Positions 12,885 to 24,651 of a stretch of 64,000 nt of DNA are shown here, one piece after another. How positions within the stretch are numbered: the stretch's first letter is position 1; the number at the start of each line of letters is the position of its first letter. The notes under the pieces are model-generated. The model was not told where the DNA came from, searched no databases, and worked only from the letters and a program-made list of their open reading frames with translations. The stretch covers positions 518,456 through 582,455 of the forward strand of contig VFFE01007645.1 of assembly GCA_008921705.1 (NCBI GenBank), given 5' to 3'. This DNA comes from Burhinus oedicnemus (lineage: Eukaryota; Chordata; Aves; Charadriiformes; Burhinidae). The position numbers and the translations under genes are program-made.

Positions 12885-14066
12885 ATATAGAATCACAGAA
12901 TCGTCTAGGTTGGATCATCGAGTCCAACCATCAACCTAACACTGCCAAACCCACCACTAAACCATGTCCCTCAGCACCACGTCTACTTGTCTTTTAAATG
13001 CCTCCAGGGATGGCGATTCCACCACTTCCCTGGGCAGTGTGTTCCAATGCTTGACAACGCTTTTGGTGAAGACATTCTTCCTAATATCCAATCCAAACCT
13101 CCCCTCGCACAACATGAGGCCGTTTTCTTCTCTCCTATCACCTGTTACTTGGGAGAAGAGACCGAGCCCCCCTGGCTACAACTTCCTCTCAGGTAGTTGT
13201 AGAGAGTGAGAAAGTCTCCCCTCAGCCTCCTTTTCTCCAGGCTGAACAACCCCAGGTCCCTCAGCCGCTCCTCACAAGACTTGTGCTCCAGACCCCTCAC
13301 CAGCTTTGTTGCCCTTCTCTGGACACGCTCCAGCCCCTCAATGTCTACCTTGGGGTGAGGGGCCCAAAACTGAACACAATATTCCAGGTGGGGCCTCATC
13401 AGTGCCAAGCACAGCAGGGTGATCACCTCCCCAGTCCTGCTGGCCACACTATTGCTGATGCAGGCCAGGATGCTGTTGGCCTTCTTGGCCACCTGGGCAC
13501 ACTGCTGGCTCATATTCAGCCGACTGTCAACTAACACCCCCAGGTCCTTTTCTGCCGGGCAGCTTTCCAGCCACTCTTCCCCGAGCCTGTAGCGCTGCAT
13601 GGGGTTGGTGTGACCCAAGGGCAGGAGCCGGCACTTGGCCTTGTTGAACTTCACACCATTGGCCTCAGCCCATCGATCCAGCCTGTCCAGATCCCTCTGT
13701 AGAGCCATCCTACCTGCCAGCTGGTCAACACTCCCGTCCAACTTGGTGTCGTCTGCAAACTTACTGAGGGTGCACTCGATCCCCTCGTCCAGCTTGTTGA
13801 TAAAGATATTAAAGAGAACCGGCCCAAATACTGAGCCCTGGGGAACACCACTTGTGACCAACTGGATTTAACTCCATTCACCACCACTCTTTGGGCCCGG
13901 CCTTCCAGCCAGTTTTTGACCCAGCGAAGAGTATGCCCATCCAAGCCACGAGCAGCCAGTCCCTCCAGGAGAATGCTGTGGGAAAGGTGTCAAAGGCTTT
14001 ACTAAAGTCCAGGTAGACAACATCCACAGCCTTTCCCTCATCCACTAAGTGGGTCACCTTGTCGTA
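12885..14066 (-). mobile_element. CR1 LINE (non-LTR retrotransposon), 5'-truncated
   Basis: This is a minus-strand CR1 copy of about 1.2 kb. Its 3' end lies at 12,885-12,902 and shows two 8-base units (GATTCTGT, GATTCTAT on the element strand), the short direct repeat typical of CR1 3' ends. Next come a 3' UTR of about 70 bases and the C-terminal half of ORF2, including the reverse transcriptase palm. Recognisable CR1 sequence stops near 14,066, just before the codons for YDKVTHL, so the endonuclease domain, ORF1 and the first part of the reverse transcriptase are missing. 5' truncation is the usual outcome of CR1 target-primed insertion. The subfamily is unresolved. Frameshifts make the copy inactive. 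Confidence 0.95.
12957..14066 (-). pseudogene. CR1 ORF2 remnant: broken reverse transcriptase
   Basis: The intact protein would copy CR1 RNA into DNA at a nicked target. Reading the minus strand, the fragment opens at YDKVTHLVDEGK. It then shows reverse transcriptase motif A (LDFSKAFDT, near 14,000), the GVPQGS motif (near 13,845) and the catalytic FADD box (13,748-13,759), followed by the conserved CR1 thumb and tail ending in RDMV and a TAG stop at 12,957-12,959. Three frame changes break it: a one-base loss near 13,984 just after motif A, another shift near 13,858 just before GVPQGS, and a third near 13,170 in the tail. The aspartates of motifs A and C survive, so the damage is in the frame rather than the active site. 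Frames antisense to it are shadows. Confidence 0.93.
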
Positions 14067-17000
14067 TATTGCACAGCGTTCAGTGATGAGTACCACCTTC
14101 CAGATGTCAGGGTGTGTGTTTAAGAACTGCTGTGAGCGGTAACGCAAAGTTCAGAATGAGAAAATAAAGAGGAAAAGCTTGAATGTACTACTCAGTCCCT
14201 GGTGACTTCATGAGCAAAGCTGGTACGGCTTCAGCAGGGGTGACTGGGTTTGTTCTGTATCGAATAACTGAGTTGAATCGAAGACAGCAGGGTCAAAGAA
14301 AGTAGAGAATTCAAGAAGCCTATAAAAAACGAGCCCAGATTTGCTGGAGAGCTGTAACCTTCCAGAAATGTAATTAAACAAACAGGCGAGGAGTGTTTGG
14401 GATTGAAATCTCTGTTTAAACATCCACTGTTACTTTATTTGAATATCAGAGTGGAAGATAGAGTTCACATGTTGAAAAAGGCCAGAAGATTCCTTTTGTC
14501 TTCTTTTTGTCTTTTTTTGTTGTTTTTTTTTTCACTCATTCTGAACACTGAATAAACATAACATTAATTGGATCCTGTCTGATGGTCAGTAGGGTGACAG
14601 GATTTGAACTCTTACATTAGGAAACAAATTCCTTGCTGAAAACAAATTCTTCTACTCTGGCTCATACGTTCTCAGCTCCATAAAAATAAAATATACAAAC
14701 TCAACACGCTGACAAATGGCGTGGATACTGAAAGATATCTATGTCTCAGAAACATCGAATAAGCAGTTTGGATTTTTTTTTATGTTTTGGCTCCACTTTT
14801 ACCCTGAAATGTATGTACATAGATTATTTTATGCAAATGTCAGTACAATCCGTTGCCATCAGCTTAACACATTTCCTCCAAATGGTTGAACTCCTTTCCA
14901 TTGTAGGGAAAATGCAAGGTTTAATACTTCTCCCAGTCATTTAAAAAAAAAAATAAATGGAGGAGAAAATGAGAGATTATTTAGCTCATGGATTTGTTTT
15001 GCTTTCCTAAAACAAAATAATTCTGGATTCTACTTACTGGAAATCTGCTTGGTTAAGAAATATTTAAATGAAAACAGCATAGGGCTGTTTTGCTTTGTTG
15101 GCTTTTTGTTGCTTAGGATTTTTGGAAAGGTTTACAGTGGAATTACAAAAACAAAATTAAATAGTAGTTTAGCATTTTGCAGAATCACATGGAAGAACAA
15201 GACATTCTGATTAAGAAGGTTAAATCCCACAAACAGGGTGTATCAGGAATGTTCTGATGAACTGTTTATTGCTAGAAAATGCCGGTTGGCCATAAAAATC
15301 TCCTTTTCTAGATACATCCTGGTAACGAGCAATTTTTATGAGAAATGTCCTCCCACGTAGCCATCCTAACTGCTGCCTCCATACCTTCTGGGTCTGAGGG
15401 ACTTCCAGGGCTGATGGCTGCAGACCTGTGGTACCACCTCCGTGCCACCCAGTCACAGGCGTAGATGAAGAGGGACATCCCCATTTAGCTCTTGGCCCTG
15501 CAGCATTCCTTGTGAGACCTCAGCAAACCCCAGCACACCCTCACTGAAACCACAACCCTTGGAGCTACCAGGTTCCTTCCAGGAGCCCACAAAGACAGGG
15601 CTCAGCTATTGGTTTTTGCAAAAGGGAGACGGCACCTGTGTGAATCCTAAGTGGAGCTAAGGAGGTGGGAAAGCCTACATTTGCTAGCAGTATTGGCTCA
15701 GAGCAGAGCTCCAGATTATCTTCCATGGCGCAGAGCTGAGGAGTTGGCAGAGCTGCTAACCAAGCCCAGCTCGACCATGCTCACAAGCTTCCCCAGCTCT
15801 TATGGTCATGAGAACCCTTTGGTGTGCTGGTGGCCAAGAGTGTCCATCCCATGGTCTCCATTCCCGATTCTGCCACTATCCCCAGAGGAAGGTTTTCCCC
15901 TCTCTATATATTCTTTTTTCCTCCTGCCCTTTTGGTGTGACTATTTATCTTCAGGGGGGTGTGGGGGGGAATAATTAAAAATCAACGCCTGTTTCTCTTG
16001 TGTGGGCACCTGCAGAGACTGGCACAACGGAGCCCTGCTCTCATCTCAGGCCTTAAGGCATATTGCTCCTTTAATGTAACTATCTCTTAGAAAATACACA
16101 ACAAAGACCAGAGGAAAACTAATTTTCTGCTTTCTTTCTATTTAAATATACTGCCAATTCAAAAGACAGGATCCTTTCATCATCTAAATGTCTTTCCCGT
16201 GTACAGCGCTCCAGTGATTACAGATAGAAAAAAAGCTGAAGTTGTGCGGTAGTTTCAGCAGCTGAAGTTCACGGTCTCAGAGAGCCGGTGTCTCCGGCAG
16301 CTGGCTGGAATCAGAGTGAATGGCTAGAAAACCTTCCAGGGCCTGGGAATTGCACCGTTTCCAGGATTCAGGTGTACGTGCTGCTGGTCGGCATGTTTAG
16401 CTCCTACGCAAGCCATGCACTGTTCGGGGAAATTCGTAAGCCTGAATGACAGTAAGTGTATAGACGTGTTTCCCCAACCTGCACTATCAGTTTGTATATT
16501 AAATTCATGCACTTGAGTATCCTAGAAACCCTGAGTCGTAAAAGCCACACAGTGGAATATTAATCTGAATTATTACTTTGCAACAGGTTTGTTAATTTTT
16601 TTTCAATAGGCCTTAATTGTACTGACATAACAGCACGACGAAGGCACCCATTTCACATACATCAGTATCGTATTATCTTGAATATTATTTTTTCAATAAT
16701 AGCAATACTGAACACAGAAAATACTAAGTACATCGTATTAACCAGAAGGCATTCCTCTCATCCAGGTATTCCTTCTATAGTGAAAAGCAGTTAAGAAATA
16801 GATTCAATTAATTTTGTTGCTAAGATGTCAGTACAATCTGCCACGTACACATAGCAAACGTGAGTAAGTCTCAGTTTATACCTCCTAGGCTTTTTTGGAA
16901 TGCGTAGAACTACAGCGATTAATTGCTGCTGTTTAAAGAAAATGTGAAAAACTATTTTGACATATATGCTGGGTAGTTGTGAGTTCAACACGTAGAACAG

Positions 17001-17834
17001 AATAAGTGGTGGGTGGGAGTTTCAGATGACTGGTAAATAACAGAAGTGTAGGGATTCGCAGCCTCGTAAAAATCAGAGGATAGATCATTGACTTGCAAAA
17101 GAGATGACAATGGAAAAAGAGAAAGATGGACCTAATACTACAAGATGCAATCAATTGAGAGCCGATTTAGTGAAATAATGCTGACTTCTTGTAGATAAGT
17201 TAGCCTCCTCATTGCATTCAAATGACAATAAAAACAAGCTAATTCCAATGCTGCCTTTGTGTAAATATAACTCTTTTACATGTGATTTTTTTTTTCCTCT
17301 TTAGAGCACAGTCTAGCGGATAAGTCAAAATGGAGATAAGCTTTTATGGGGATCCAGGTGCTGCCTAGAAGATGTCACAGTCGCAAGTAGCGCACACAGC
17401 CTTTCACTTGGTGCTGTGAGGGCACAGAGCCTGGATGGTCTCTTATTCTCATGTTCCTGGTGAAAAGTCTAAGGTAAACCCGCTCTTACCCCTGCTCAGA
17501 AATGTGGGAAAACAAAGCGCGTGGTCTGGGTGCTCTCAGTGTAATAATACCTCACCGACAACTCTGAGTTCACTACCTTGAAAACAACTTGGGCTTGGGG
17601 GGTTTTTGAGTTTTCAGTTTGCAATGGCGTTATCCTTTAGAAGAGAATTTGCTTTTTATAGTTCGTTTTACACATTTCTCATTCAAGAAACAACATAGTC
17701 CAAGAAAACAAATATTTTATCTCACTGGGCCGTAACTGGCCCCAGTTTACCTGAAACAGTATTTTGAGTGTCAGCACTAAGTATTGTGTAGGTCACAGAA
17801 GAAGCCATTTGCTAACACAGCTCAACTTTTAATC
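14067..17834. other. Non-coding stretch, nothing identified
   Basis: The region upstream of the CR1 breakpoint is mostly AT-rich unique sequence, with a more GC-rich patch at about 15,350-15,960. No coding exon, RNA gene or further repeat could be supported. Confidence 0.5.
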
Positions 17835-17905
17835 CTGGTTTTATAAAGGAGGACAGAGAAGGGTTTCAGAGGCTTCTTCAGGTCACACCAGGCAAATTAC
17901 GTACT
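17835..17905 (-). mobile_element. Probable MIR-like SINE remnant
   Basis: The plus strand reads like the reverse complement of the MIR core: an ACAGAGAAGG-type segment near 17,852 is followed by TTCTTCAGGTCACACCAGG near 17,874-17,892, in the place of the usual 'CTTGCCCAAGGTCACACAG' stretch. Divergence is high and only about 70 bases align by eye, so this call is tentative. It lies just before a perfect hairpin. Confidence 0.4.
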
Positions 17906-17907
17906 TG

Positions 17908-17956
17908 AGACAAGAACTGTATAATTTTTCTCTTGTGTTGAACACAGTTCTTGTCT
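17908..17956. repeat. 13-bp perfect inverted repeat with 23-base loop
   Basis: AGACAAGAACTGT at 17,908-17,920 is exactly complementary to ACAGTTCTTGTCT at 17,944-17,956. The loop ends in part of a second small palindrome, GTGTTGAACAC (17,935-17,945), which overlaps the right arm. The stem is short for a microRNA precursor. The arms contain AGAACTGT/ACAGTTCT, loosely like steroid-receptor half-sites but without the standard 3-base spacing. A template-switch event could have produced the inverted copy. Confidence 0.85.
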
Positions 17957-20430
17957 GACCTGTTCCTTTCTAGCAGGGTCCAGATGTCTTCAGCCCTTTT
18001 CAAAGCAGGGATAAAACAAAACCACTGGTTTCAGCAAATCAATTTTTCAGGCAGTTCACTGGTGACCGGCTCTGCTGTCGCACAGAGTGGCCGGAGAGCA
18101 TCCCCCTGCCAGGCTCAGACCACGGCAACGTGCCTCAGGTGACCCAACCGGCTGAGGATGCCATAGACATACTCCTGTGCTTGTACACACACACGCTGAT
18201 GTGGACACATAGAGGACAATTTCAGGTAGAGCTGCAAAAGAGAAGTGCTGCCTTTAAACAGTTACTGGTTTTGTTAATATACTTTGCTATATGTGAATTT
18301 ATTACTTTTTTTTTTTTCTTTTTAACTGCAGCTAGTGGTTTCTAGACGAAATCGCAGCAACCACTAATCACTGGCAACCAGGTTATGTTCACAAAGGAAA
18401 ATAAAAGCTTCAGAATACATATTAGCTTCTGGACTACAATGTTTACAGAGCCTCCAGGATTCTGATCTGTGCACGTCCCTAATGTACCAAATGTTGAAAA
18501 TCCAAAACAACTGCCAAAACTCACATTTGGCCCTGATTATTTCCTTGTTTATCGTGGTTAGCATTCCCCAGATACGAGATAATGTTGCAAGCTCAATAAC
18601 CACAGAAAGTTTTGAAGACGCGCTTAAAGAGAAACATAGCTATTTTCTTAAACTTGGTTCAAAAGGAAATTAGTGTAAAACTCAGTAGGTTTTAACTGAA
18701 CGGTGCACAGCAATGCCCAGGTCTCACTTGTGAAAAATTCTACCTGATTTATACCCTAACTAGGTAGATGACAAATTGAAACGGTTCCTTCACATATGCA
18801 TTTGTCTTTCATCTACTAAAACTGTATTTCAGCTGTCTTTTTATCTATCGCTGTAAAATAATCCCTGAAATTCCACCAGTAAGTCATTTCTCAACAGAAA
18901 TGGAAGTGTCTTGTCCATTTTCTCTTAAATCTAGGCTATGGATATAGAAATAGCGATTATTGTATTGCTGTTACAAGTTACCCCATGAAGACACCAACGA
19001 GCCTACGGAACTTACTGCCACAAGCCCTCATCAGACTGAATTGCTTAGCAGATTTCAAACAGGTTAGTGTTTTGTTCGCCGAACAAGAATTTGCAGAGGT
19101 AGACGCTGAAAAAATTTTGCTGGAGAAAAAAAGCCAGCGTACTTCTCACCAAGACAGCACCACATGGTTGGGACTTAGAAGGAAATTATGGAGCAAGGAC
19201 AGAGCCATAAGGGTCCACTGCAAGATTTTCCCTCTTCTAAAACATTTCTCCAAGCCTTTGCCAGCTCTCGGATGGACTAGGTGGTTGATTGCTCTCAGGA
19301 ACGGAGCAATCTCCAGATCCGCAGAGCGCCTTATTGCTCCCCATCACCCTTGGCAGGGCGCATCTGGCGTGTCTGCAGTTGGATAGCACTCTATAAACAG
19401 GTGAACCAGACATGCGAAAAGTTGATATTCCGCTGTTGTGACAGTATAATTATCTCTAATAATAAAGGAAAACAGCTGCTTCAAATAGTCTTTCACTTAG
19501 AAAGTGTTTGGATCATTATACTTTGACTTTTATCATCTGTTTTTTGGATAAACTCCCAATGTGGTTTATGGTTCTGCAAAATGGCAACATCTCATTTTAT
19601 GAATGACAGACAGATGGGGTTTGCTGCAAGGCTTATTGATAGCGAAGCACGTAAGATCATCCAAGATACTTAACTGCAAGAAATACTGGAGATAACAAAA
19701 TATTGCCTTCTCTCGCTTTTTAAGACTCCCGTTATTTATTTTCAATGGTTTCAAGTTTTCTTTTTTTGACTGTTCAGTATTATCACCTGGCAATCCTAAA
19801 ACTTTGTGATGTTTCGTTTCCGTGCACAGAGGGAGAACGACAGCTGTTTTACAATTAATTGAAAGGCAGTGGAGATGCGGTCCAGGTTTCAGAAGAAGGT
19901 CTGTTTGCAGGGGATTTGTATGCCATTCATCTCCCTCTCTCCCTGTCTCCCTCCCACCCCCAGCAATCATCTAATTGGATTTTCGTGTCCAAATCCTGTT
20001 CTCTTAATCAAAAGGCAAACAAAATCAATCTTTTAGGTTCCCAGAATCCAAGTGAAGCATTTAGTCCTAAAGCACTGAGAGACTTATTCTGCAAAGCTCT
20101 GTCAGACCCAGCTTACTAAATTGGTTAACCCTTGTCGCTGACAGCCACAGCAATCATCCGCGAGATCTGCTCCAGTAATGTTACTTTTTGTTATACTGGG
20201 AAAGCTTTTATTTTCCCAAACCTTTGCCAAATCCATACAATTGACATGGGACAAATGGTTAGGGGTTTTTTCAGTTGTTTTTTAAACTATGTTTTAAACT
20301 ATATTCTCAAAACTTAAGCTTTTGGAAGCAGATACTTCAAATGCACGGTGATATTATGCAACATTTGACCTGAGAAGAAAAGCACCTAAAATGCATTTTT
20401 ATGAATTGCTAGATATTTACTCTGACAGAC
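17957..20430. other. Non-coding stretch, nothing identified
   Basis: A strong acceptor-like signal (long T-rich run and CTGCAG, ending near 18,330) is present but has no open exon worth calling after it. An ATG frame of 133 codons at 18,985-19,386 has no recognisable domain and no supporting splice or promoter context. Confidence 0.45.
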
Positions 20431-20434
20431 CAAA

Positions 20435-20725
20435 CCCTCGAAATCGGAGGTTCAGCTCTGCTACCTGCCTTCCTCCGCAGGGATTTATGGCTGCGGACAC
20501 AGAGGGAGGGCTGGATGCTTCCCTGCACTGCCTGCCCCCGGCCGCAGCCTCCCGGCAGCGCGGAGGGGCTGCACCCCGGTTCAGGACCCTGCCGACTGCT
20601 GCGGCAGGGGTTGAGCATAGCTGTGCCCCGTGATTCCCGGGTAGGAAAGTCTGGGACAATAACGGAAACCCCCATTCGCAGCTGCCGGACCAGCTTTCCG
20701 ATGTGCCGGGGAGCTGGGAGTCAGT
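20435..20725. other. CpG-rich patch flanking the main CpG island
   Basis: About 19 CpGs occur in roughly 290 bases, with several GC-rich hexamers. It lies about 340 bases before the denser island at 21,061-21,846 and may be its shoulder. Open frames on both strands here are consequences of composition. Confidence 0.45.
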
Positions 20726-21060
20726 CTGGAGGATGGGGGGGGTCTTATGGTCCCCAAATCCATCAGCCACAAAGAAAGGACAGAAAAAGTGAATGGATCT
20801 TGCTCGGATGTTGCACTGACGAGTCTATATGGAGCCTTGTGAGACAGACAGAACCGCAGTGCTCCGTGAGCAATGGTGATTTTGCAGGCTGCACAATTTC
20901 CCGCAGAACACAACCATTTAAATCATCAGTAAATAGCTGGAGACCATTTTCCACGTAGGAAATGGAGACTTCAGGTAGTTAACCAACAATGGTTAGCTTA
21001 GCACAAAGCTATTTGGTAAAGGTATTCAATGATAGTTCACTGGGAAAATTCCCAGCTTCC

Positions 21061-21846
21061 AGTTGTGCGCAGCCTCACCGTTTTCTCTGCGTGCAGTGCT
21101 GCTCGCCAGGACGGTCGCACGCCGGCCGGCACCGTCAACACCGGCTGGCCGGCGAGCCGCAGAGCACCGTGGGCATCGGTTGCTTTCTTCCCTTTTCCGT
21201 ACCTTCACCGAGGAAAGAAAACCTCCTGTTTTTGGCAACAAAATGAATTCCTTGTAAAAGTCGCTGGGAGTTTCCGGCATCCCAAACCAACACCAGCCAC
21301 ACGCGAGGGAGCAGGAGCACTGGCAGCAGCCGGGGTGAGCGCAGCCCACGGTGTTCTCCGCGTCCGACTTACACTCAGCGTCCCTCACTGTTCGGAAATG
21401 GCCTAAAACGCCTGCTTTTGACTGGGCACATAGCGTACACGCATGGGTCGTACCGGGGAGGAGAGCAGGGAGCACGTGGCTCCCCTCCAGCCCGCTCCTC
21501 AGCGAGCGACGAGCACGGCTGAGCGCATCTCGTCTGGGGTCCTTCCCAAATTGCAGTTACGCAGCCGGCGGAAGGAAGCCAGCGCGCTGCCGGGGGCGTC
21601 ACTGCTGCACGTCGCCCGCTGCGGGTTAGCGCAGCCCCGGGATGCTCTGGACCGGGCGGGTGGGCTCCGAGCCCGTTGCTGGAGGGGCTACAGGGAGGTG
21701 AGGCGCTGCCGTTCCCTGTCCATCCGCCGCGGCTGCCCCTGGCTTCGTGCCCTCGGTGCTGCCGGGCAGCGCATACAACGCGGAGCGTTTGCCCCACGGC
21801 TGAGGCGGCTTTATAGACTAAATTTGCGATGCAAAGCTCGAGGCTG
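21061..21846. promoter_or_regulatory. CpG island, candidate promoter or orphan island
   Basis: A line-by-line count gives about 76 CpG dinucleotides in 780 bases, and about 50 in the 480 bases 21,361-21,840, where the ratio to expectation from base composition is close to 1. This is the strongest CpG island in the window. It contains a GCCGGCCGGC-type inverted repeat (21,121-21,130 with 21,144-21,153, one mismatch) and a TTTATAG box near 21,810. Vertebrate islands of this size usually mark promoters of genes or long non-coding RNAs, but I find no recognisable first exon on either strand. Overlapping open frames of 124-159 codons on both strands fit GC-driven artefacts. Confidence 0.6.
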
Positions 21847-21849
21847 GCG

Positions 21850-24540
21850 GACACAATTTCTCATGGCAATGCTTCCCGACGTCTCATATTTGACACAAAA
21901 CATATGAGTTGGCACAGGACGGGCCTTCAAAAAAATAGCGAGAAAAGCGGCTATGAGGCATAATTCACCGGGCCTGCTAAATTCTGTGATAGCTGAAAAA
22001 TAGCTCCATTTTACAATTCCTTTGCTGCATTAAAAATCTGCATACCCATACCGTGAGCTAAGTCTATGCTGAAAAGGGAATAATGAGAGATTGTGCCGTT
22101 CCCAGTGGTGCTTAGTCAAAACAGTATATTGAATTGTAATATCAACGATTTCAGGAAAATTATTCTGCGGGAAAGTAGTCAGGAGTATATACCATTGATG
22201 TTTTACTGAAACATGCACTAGCAGCATGGAAAGTACGTTTGAACTTCCCCTTTCATTTCCCTGTCGAAAGAAACAAGTTTCTTTTTTGCTCATCCAAATC
22301 TTTGAATATTCAGGCTGCTTAACTGAAAATGCTTGGAAGGAAGAGACAGCAGCAAAAATGGTAATATGTAGCTCTTTAAGCAGGGGGAGCTTGGAAGAAC
22401 GCAAAGTTAAATTTTCAGCACATCACCAGCGCCTCTTTTAGAGAGAAGTATTTGTCTGCAACAATGTCAGTGCTTCTGTTCTCCTCAAAAAGGACCTTAC
22501 AAACACTGTCAGGAGCACAAACAATGAAAGCTACAATTTCACTTGTCTGCCGCCATCAACGTACAGCACAAACTCTGTCCCACGCCATCCCCATTATTAT
22601 GCCGGGAAGAATTTGAAAATTGCACAGTTCAAAGACTATAGCAGAAGTGGGCACAGAAACAATACAACATAGGCACTGCGGTTAACCGCAGATCGCAAAA
22701 CGTTATTTAAAAACAGATAACCTCTATAGCGAGTGTTTTCTGCGGCCCTGCAATTTCTCACAGTTGCTCCAACATGGACCTCCAGCGGCAGAGCTGAACT
22801 CATACCTTTATACGGTTATCTTACACCAGAATCACCCCGCAGCTGAGACCCACCTGCACCGCAGACCCTAGGACCTCACTAGTCAGGGTCCGAGGGAGCT
22901 CTGCTTTCCTTTGAGTGCTGCTGCCCCACTCATGCTGAGGCTCTACTGCCATCTGAGCAATGAAGAAAATAATCCCTTCGCACATATTTTTGGTTGCTTT
23001 TCAAGAGTGGCTGCCAACACGCCGTCTTTCTCAGCTTTCTCACTGAAAGAATCACCTCTGTTATTCACTCCGTCTCTGTGGAGTGGCCGCCTGATGTTCA
23101 ACCTCTCCAATGTTCAGTCTCTCCAAGACCAATGCTCCGCTCAGAGCTCCGCTGCACTTCAGTAGGCTGAAGTTTCCTTTTCGTATCTACAGGCTAAATC
23201 CAGCTCCAGACACCCTAACCAGGAATCTCAGGGTCATAAAAAGCACTTTTATCCCCAGCTGTCTCCCAGAGAGTGTTTATGAAGACATCACAGTGGTCCC
23301 TGCTCCTGCACTCCAGCTGTGGTGGGGTCCCTACTCACCCCAAGGATGGAGAGGACACCCCTGGTCCTGGAGAGAAGCCTCCAACCAGGTCCCACCCAAG
23401 CAGTTTAGAGCTCCCTGTCCCAAATTTTTCAGTGGGTTGCAGGACAGTCTGCTTGAGCAAAAGTGAAGAAAATGACCTTTAAAGAGAAACAAAGGGGAGT
23501 ACAAAGATTGCTTATGTCTCATGATAGGCTCATGAAGTAGATGTATTGAGTGTCAGTGTTGACTGCTGGTTGCAGTTCAACATTACAAGATAGATTCCCA
23601 GCTGAAAAAACACAACTTGATCCCAAAACAACTGTTTCACAATAATCTTTGCTGGAAAGTCACCGCATAGCTTTGGGAACCCTATAAAATTCCCCCAGGG
23701 AAGAATTTCCATCTTGCTGTAGCAAAGCCAGTGTTTCTTCTAGCATTTATCACATACCTAGCAGCTTTATAACCTTTTGAAATGTGCAATAGCTGGGCTT
23801 GTGACAAACTTCTTGATCTTTCTTTTACAGGAGACGCGTAATGTTTTGCATCCATTATGCAAATTCAGATTGCAAAATAATTTCTCCAGGAATTGCCTGA
23901 ATAAATCCAGCAACGCAAGTTCAGAAGCACTTAAAGCCAACAGCCCAGGTCAATAAGGACAGAGGTAGCCTAATCTGTGAGACTGCCTTTGTGATTCAAG
24001 GCAAACTTGTAATTAAAGACACAAGTAGAAGATTCAAACACTTATTTGTATGGTTATGTTATGAATTCCTTAGCTGGTGGGATGTGGAACCTGAAGAAGC
24101 AAAAATCAGCAGAGACGCAAAACCTTTGGTATATTTGATTGCATCTCATGGACTATTTGTATTGAAGGATCGCAGACAGGTCTGCAGATCGTCTCTTCTT
24201 TCGCCACCGCATGGGGGGCTGCCGCCCCCCGGGGCTGGGGTGCTGCGAGGGCAGAGCCGGCACACCTGGGAGCAGCGGTGGAGCAGCCGCTGAAGATACC
24301 GACGTTCAGAAGCAAGGGAGGCAGGACACGCAACAACTCGTAGTACTGGAAAATGCAGAGGCTTAGTGTGAAAAGCAACAGAAATTGAAAAGCCACATCT
24401 GAACAGGCGCCAGTAGCTCATGGATCTTCCTCTTTGGCAACTCCTTTGCATACATTAGGGTGGGAAAACACTAATTATACCACAGGAATCCATGTCTTCC
24501 AAAAAACAAAGTCTGTGCTGTTTTCCCATGCCGCTGTCAG
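21850..24540. other. Non-coding stretch with a paired octamer motif
   Basis: Mostly unique, AT-leaning sequence with no recognisable exon. The octamer pair at 23,844-23,864 is listed separately. Gene-regulatory function is possible next to a CpG island but unproven. Confidence 0.45.
23844..23864. promoter_or_regulatory. Inverted pair of octamer (POU-type) motifs
   Basis: TTTTGCAT at 23,844-23,851 and ATGCAAAT at 23,857-23,864 form an inverted pair separated by 5 bases. ATGCAAAT is the classic binding site of POU-domain factors, and the left copy differs from its reverse complement at one base. The spacing is not that of the well-known composite POU dimer elements, so function is uncertain. 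Confidence 0.25.
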
Positions 24541-24651
24541 CCTTCACCCGAGTCCCGCAGACATCACTATGGCCAACAACACACCCAGCATTTCAGCTGC
24601 AGCTGGTGGAACCACCAACCTCACGTCGAGCACAGCCCAGCAGCCCACTAA
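24541..24651 (+). other. Candidate internal coding exon (unproven)
   Basis: A pyrimidine-rich stretch ending in GCTGTCAG at 24,540 is followed by 111 bases open in one frame, and then by a strong donor, AA|GTGAGTAA, at 24,652. The length is a multiple of three. The predicted peptide is rich in Ser, Thr, Ala and Asn and has two N-glycosylation sequons (NNT and NLT), as in an extracellular linker. I recognise no protein family. Chance splice-like pairs with an open frame between them are common in a 64-kb window, so confidence is low. Confidence 0.15.

Noticed and set aside
13283..13871. Plus-strand frames within the CR1 region
   Set aside because: They are antisense shadows of the CR1 reverse transcriptase.
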